This document shows positions 60,661 to 64,000 of a DNA stretch of 64,000 nt, piece after piece; positions within the stretch are counted from its first letter, which is position 1, and each line of letters opens with the position of its first letter. Position numbers and translations under genes: made by a program. The DNA is from Fodinibius halophilus (lineage in GTDB: Bacteria; Bacteroidota; Rhodothermia; Balneolales; Balneolaceae): the NCBI RefSeq assembly GCF_011059105.1, contig NZ_JAALLS010000002.1, forward strand, positions 186,001 through 250,000, in the 5' to 3' direction. The notes beneath the pieces were generated by a model. That model had not been told where the DNA came from and searched no databases. It was given only the letters and a program-made list of their open reading frames with translations.

Positions 60661-61482
60661 ATGGAGCTTCCAAACTTTAAAGAAGAAGATCAGTTTGCAC
60701 TCACCGTAACGGGAGGGGTACATATTGCTCTGATAGCATTTTTTCTGCTTTATACATTCTCTATAGAAGCGAATGTACGCCCGTCTTTTATTGAAGTTGA
60801 GTTTGGGGAGTTTCAGTCGGGCACGCCTACCCAGCAGGCCGAACAAAAGGCCGAGCAGGTGGAAACTCGTCCCAACCCCTCGGAAACAGAGCCGGAAGAG
60901 CCTGAGCCAGAAAAGCCTGATCCGGTGGAAGAGCAAAAGTCTACTACCAAAGAAACTACCAAGCCGGTAGATGTGCCTGATCAAAAAGAGGAAGTAGAAG
61001 AGGAGGAGGTTAAAACCCCCGAAACGGATAAGGTAGATCCCCAAAAAGAGACCTCTACTGAAGAGAAAAAAGAGGTGACGGTACCTCCGAAGACGGAGAA
61101 AGATGAAGTACAGCAAGAGGGAGTTAAAACAAGTGGCGACAAAGAAGGAAATACCGGGGAGCGAAATGCTGACCAGGGGACCGGGAATGAACAGGAAAAA
61201 TCGGCCCCTTACGAGTTGAAATGGGAAGGCGATATCGAGCGTAACCCCATGGTTCAGCCACTACCTACGAATACTACGGATGCCGAGGCTACCATTACCA
61301 TTCGTTTTGAAGTAAAACCTGATGGCACGGTTGGCCGTATTATTCCGCTTAAAAAGATGAACCCGGAACTGGAGCGCGAAGTGATGAAAACGCTGCGTAG
61401 CTGGCGTTTCTCTCAATTGCCTTCCGGAGTACCTCAGCAATCGCAATGGGGAACCATTACTTTCCGATTTGTGCTTGAATAA
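60661..61482 (+). CDS. tonB: TonB-family energy transducer
   Basis: A 273-residue protein with an N-terminal membrane helix (TVTGGVHIALIAFFLLYTFSI), a long Glu/Lys/Pro-rich periplasmic spacer (about 60-185, repeated PEEPEPEKPDP- and EEVKTPET-type segments) and a C-terminal TonB domain (ATITIRFEVKPDGTVGRIIPLKKMNPELEREVMKTLRSWRFSQLP). It spans the periplasm to energise outer-membrane receptors, here possibly the barrel at 56415. 18 bp after exbD. Confidence 0.93.
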   Translation: MELPNFKEEDQFALTVTGGVHIALIAFFLLYTFSIEANVRPSFIEVEFGEFQSGTPTQQAEQKAEQVETRPNPSETEPEEPEPEKPDPVEEQKSTTKETTKPVDVPDQKEEVEEEEVKTPETDKVDPQKETSTEEKKEVTVPPKTEKDEVQQEGVKTSGDKEGNTGERNADQGTGNEQEKSAPYELKWEGDIERNPMVQPLPTNTTDAEATITIRFEVKPDGTVGRIIPLKKMNPELEREVMKTLRSWRFSQLPSGVPQQSQWGTITFRFVLE

Positions 61483-61584
61483 ATGGACTTCTTATAGGCA
61501 GAACTTTCTGCCACCAGGCCGCAAGCAGGTGGGGCATATTATTTTTCTGGATCGAAGTATCGACCCGCTTGTTGGCACTATTTC

Positions 61585-62073
61585 TGGTTTTGGCACATTG
61601 GCTAGCTCTCGTATTTAAGAGTGTTTTTTAGATTTTGATATTTGGGATGATTAGCCTTGCCGTAATTATGATGTGGGAAAGTAAAATTACGGCCTATGAT
61701 CCCGGCTATAAAACAAAACTGTATCCATGGGTACAGATAATCGGGAATTTTAACCCCGGTGGTTCTTATCACCAACTCGGAAGCCTTCCGGTGGGGCTGC
61801 CACAGGAGGGATTGAATTGGCAGATACTGAGGAACCTGTTTATGCGGTATTTGTACCGAAGATCATTTGGAGATAGCCTATCCCATAAAAGAATATCACG
61901 ACAAGAAAATTGGTGATATCCCTATAGACCGTGACTGCCATATTGAAATTATCAAGAGAAATGGAGGCTTGATAGTACCCCATGGCGATACAGTACTGCA
62001 GGCCGATGACAGGCTCACCATTGTTGGTAAAAAAGAGGCTGTTCAAAAGACCCTTTCAATGTTCGAGACTTAA
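61585..62073 (+). pseudogene. Remnant of an APC-family amino-acid permease with TrkA-C domain
   Basis: Short, frame-broken pieces match the end of a large permease: GTLASS and IFGMISLAVIMMWESKITAYDPGYKTKLYPWVQIIG (the family's ...NLAVIVMRESKI...YKSPLYPWVQIIG signature), a third-frame piece GIELADTEEPVYAVFVP, then EIAYPIKEYHDKKIGDIPIDRD and RNGGLIVPHGDTVLQADDRLTIVGKKEAV, which is an RCK/TrkA-C domain. At least two frame changes and a large missing 5' part show it is dead. No start or N-terminal helices remain. Confidence 0.7.
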
Positions 62074-62346
62074 GTTGTGCCTAGAGGTCAGGAGTAATGT
62101 TTTTTGATAAAGAGATATGGGAGTATTGAAACCCTAAATAAGATCAGTTAGTGTGCTATCCACTTGGAAGGGGGCAAAATCAAAATTTGTCTGATTTTTT
62201 TAGAATAGCCGTTCTTTAGACGCTATAACTATTTATGCCCCTGTTATAAGAGTATTCCACCTACACTTCTTTGGAAAAAGGTTGTTTTATCTATTATTTG
62301 TAGAACAGCAATTATTTTGATTTGGCAAATTATAGCCAGCTTTTAA
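62074..62346. other. Intergenic region without recognised feature
   Basis: About 270 bp between the permease remnant and the small HTH gene. No credible ORF, hairpin or known RNA element was seen. Confidence 0.4.
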
Positions 62347-62535
62347 CTATGAGTTTTGTTCTTCTAACTCTTCAATAGCTTCAATCAAGGGTTCTACGCT
62401 CCCCCTTTTCAGACGATTATTAACCGCTTGAGGGGTGATGCCAAGATGTTCCGCAATCATTTTTTGAGATACGTCAGCATCAATCATCATTTTCAACACC
62501 TTTTTCTCGGCTTTATTTCTATTTCTTTTTTGCAT
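62347..62535 (-). CDS. Small helix-turn-helix protein
   Basis: A 62-residue basic protein with an HTH core (VSQKMIAEHLGITPQAVNNRLKRG) and an acidic C-terminal tail (EAIEELEEQ). It is Cro-like in size. Divergent from the CI-like gene at 62631, with a palindrome in the 95-bp space between, the classic layout of a two-repressor switch. No other phage genes are visible nearby. Confidence 0.65.
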   Translation of the reverse strand: MQKRNRNKAEKKVLKMMIDADVSQKMIAEHLGITPQAVNNRLKRGSVEPLIEAIEELEEQNS

Positions 62536-62588
62536 TTCTTTTAAGTTTAAACAATGTTTATTTATAAATTAATATGTAAATTCATCAA

Positions 62589-62603
62589 TTCACATATTGT
62601 GAA
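62589..62603. promoter_or_regulatory. Palindromic operator in a divergent regulator pair
   Basis: TTCACA-TAT-TGTGAA: perfect 6-bp arms and a 3-bp centre, 28 bp before the GTG start at 62631 and 54 bp before the opposite ATG at 62535. Confidence 0.5.
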
Positions 62604-62630
62604 CATATATAATACAGCTATTAAACGAAA

Positions 62631-63260
62631 GTGAATACTATATTAGAACGTATTAAGGAAGCTTATCATTTGGAGACAGATGCCGATGTAGCAGATTTTT
62701 TAGAAATGAATCCCAGTACCCTCAGTATGCAAAAAAACAGGGGACGTATAAATCTGAGAGTTATTATTGATAAATGTTGTGATATTAACCTGAACTGGTT
62801 GCTGCATGGCAATGGTCCTATTCGCACACTTGACGACGAGAGTTCTATACATGTACCGGTATACTCAGGGGATATGCTGAACCAAAATGGTAACGAGCTT
62901 TTTAAAGACGAAAACAAACTCGGCTGGCTTAAAGCAGAAGGAGATTTTTTAGAAGGCATGGATAATGGATATGCTAATACTGATTTACTGGGATATCTTA
63001 TTTCTGATTATCCTGTGCCTCCCACACTTACTAAAAATGATATTGCAATAATTAGCAGGTCAAATATAAAAATGGAAGAAGGGATATATTTAGTGAGTGT
63101 AGACAGTACAGTGGCGTGCAGGCGTGTCCAAAGGCAATCTAACGGTAACTTTGTAATACGGGATAATCATTTAACGGAAGAAAATATCACAGTACACGAT
63201 GATCCAATGAATACTTATATTCTTGGTAAGATGGTTGGGGCTATGCAGAAAAACTGTTAG
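62631..63260 (+). CDS. CI-like repressor with S24-fold domain lacking the catalytic dyad
   Basis: A 209-residue protein with GTG start. The N-terminal region is a phage-CI-type HTH (DADVADFLEMNPSTLSMQKNRGRI, INLNWLLHGNGP). The C-terminal half has the LexA/S24 fold pattern (LTKNDIAIISRSNIKMEEGIYLVSVDSTVACRRVQRQSNGNFVIRDNH), but the catalytic Ser position of GDSM reads SDYP (Tyr127) and the Lys region is CRRV (Arg164-Arg165). Self-cleavage in an SOS response therefore seems excluded. It probably regulates itself and the divergent HTH gene. Confidence 0.8.
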   Translation: MNTILERIKEAYHLETDADVADFLEMNPSTLSMQKNRGRINLRVIIDKCCDINLNWLLHGNGPIRTLDDESSIHVPVYSGDMLNQNGNELFKDENKLGWLKAEGDFLEGMDNGYANTDLLGYLISDYPVPPTLTKNDIAIISRSNIKMEEGIYLVSVDSTVACRRVQRQSNGNFVIRDNHLTEENITVHDDPMNTYILGKMVGAMQKNC

Positions 63261-63360
63261 TATTTCTGTCATATGATAAAAGGAAGTATCTTGAGATAAG
63301 CTCCTTTTTTATCATATTGTCAAAACAAATAATCTAAAAGGTGAATAAAAAATTTAGGGA

Positions 63361-63981
63361 ATGGTCTTTAAAAAGGGATTAATCTTAGTAATAATTTCAG
63401 TTATTTGCACTACAATAGGAAATGCACAGACAGCGGTTCATTCGAAGGATAAACAGATTAAGGCAGCTGTAAAAGCAGCACCTGCAGCAGAAAGGGCAGA
63501 AGCTACAGTATTCGGTTACAGTGAAAAAGGTGAGCTAGTTAAATTTCGGGAAGGTGATAATTCCCTGGTTTGCCTGGCTGATGATCCCAATCAGTCGAAC
63601 TTTCACGTTGTATGCTACCATAAAGACCTGGAGCTATTTATGAGCAGGGGGCGGGAACTGAAGGCGAAAGGGTATTCGCGCAAAAAAGTTGATAGTCTCC
63701 GTAGAAAAGAGATTGAAGCCGGTAAACTGACGTTACCAAGAAAGCCTATGGCGTTATATTCGTTAACAGGCGCAAAAGATGCTTACGATTATTCATCGGG
63801 AATGATAAAAAAAGTTTCTCCACTGTATGTTATATATGTTCCCTATGCAACGGAAAAATCTACTGGGCTTTCAAGCAAGCCTCAAATAAAGGGAGCACCA
63901 TGGCTTATGGAACCCGGCATGCCGTGGGCACATATTATGGTTATGGGTACAAAAGAAATTGGAAATGGTATAAGAAACTAG
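63361..63981 (+). CDS. Exported protein of unknown function
   Basis: A 206-residue protein with a signal peptide (MVFKKGLILVIISVICTTIG ending NAQ). The mature part is basic and contains an Ala-rich stretch (AAVKAAPAAERAEATVFGY) and a C-terminal segment PWLMEPGMPWAHIMVMG in which Trp-Leu-Met and Trp-Ala-His are notable. No family recognised. It lies about 100 bp after the CI-like gene and may have its own promoter. Confidence 0.65.
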   Translation: MVFKKGLILVIISVICTTIGNAQTAVHSKDKQIKAAVKAAPAAERAEATVFGYSEKGELVKFREGDNSLVCLADDPNQSNFHVVCYHKDLELFMSRGRELKAKGYSRKKVDSLRRKEIEAGKLTLPRKPMALYSLTGAKDAYDYSSGMIKKVSPLYVIYVPYATEKSTGLSSKPQIKGAPWLMEPGMPWAHIMVMGTKEIGNGIRN

Positions 63982-64000
63982 TTGAATTTTCTTGGTAGTT

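Noticed and set aside
62347-63260. Prophage or integrative element at the right end
   Set aside because: Only two regulators; no integrase, structural genes or attachment repeats are visible in the window.
1-64000. tRNA or rRNA genes
   Set aside because: No cloverleaf with T-arm GTTCRANNC or rRNA segments recognised by eye; tRNAscan-SE or Infernal would decide.

Overview
The window looks like chromosomal DNA of a Gram-negative, AT-leaning bacterium of the Bacteroidota/Rhodothermota/Balneolota radiation; a Balneolaceae-like (Fodinibius/Gracilimonas type) organism fits best. This is inferred from the gene mix: a PorT-like barrel, HU and HU-SPOR proteins beside ExbB/ExbD/TonB, a TPR-tailed Ser/Thr kinase beside an ECF sigma factor, ComB, a Mut7-C protein, a POT peptide transporter and few obvious Shine-Dalgarno sequences. 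No rRNA, tRNA, CRISPR array or complete prophage was recognised.

Layout. 1-6.7 kb: an edge-truncated outer-membrane barrel, then three lipoproteins with short collagen-like Gly-X-Y tracts placed around an ECF sigma/transmembrane Ser/Thr kinase pair. 6.7-12.4 kb: uvrA, a CPBP protease and a minus-strand operon of tiny membrane proteins with an XRE regulator, one member apparently frameshifted. 12.8-20 kb: a MarR-MFP-RND-OMF efflux operon plus a second marR copy that shares its upstream operator motif and its 3' hairpin element. 20-31.4 kb: housekeeping and solitary genes (Mut7-C protein, alpha-oxoamine synthase, secG, mnmE, MscS, POT transporter), including two enzyme-family members whose catalytic motifs are lost: a DEAD-box-like protein and an SRAP/YedK-like protein.

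31.5-48.5 kb: all four genes of histidine degradation to glutamate and formamide (hutU, hutH, hutI, hutG) lie on the plus strand but are separated by unrelated genes. Between hutU and an MFS transporter is a 1.5-kb RAYT/REP island: one intact Y1 (HUH) transposase, two decayed N-terminal copies, four paired-palindrome REP units and two small nested insertions. A TetR regulator with a perfect palindromic operator heads a probable aldehyde-detoxification operon (quinone oxidoreductase-like, iron alcohol dehydrogenase, DJ-1/PfpI).

48.6-61.5 kb: mrp, gcvT, comB, ftsK, lolA, a flippase-like membrane protein, an outer-membrane barrel, two HU-fold proteins (one membrane-anchored with SPOR) and exbB-exbD-tonB, mostly tightly packed plus-strand genes. 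61.5-64 kb: the remnant of an amino-acid permease with a TrkA-C domain, a divergent pair of small regulators around a palindromic operator, and an unknown secreted protein.
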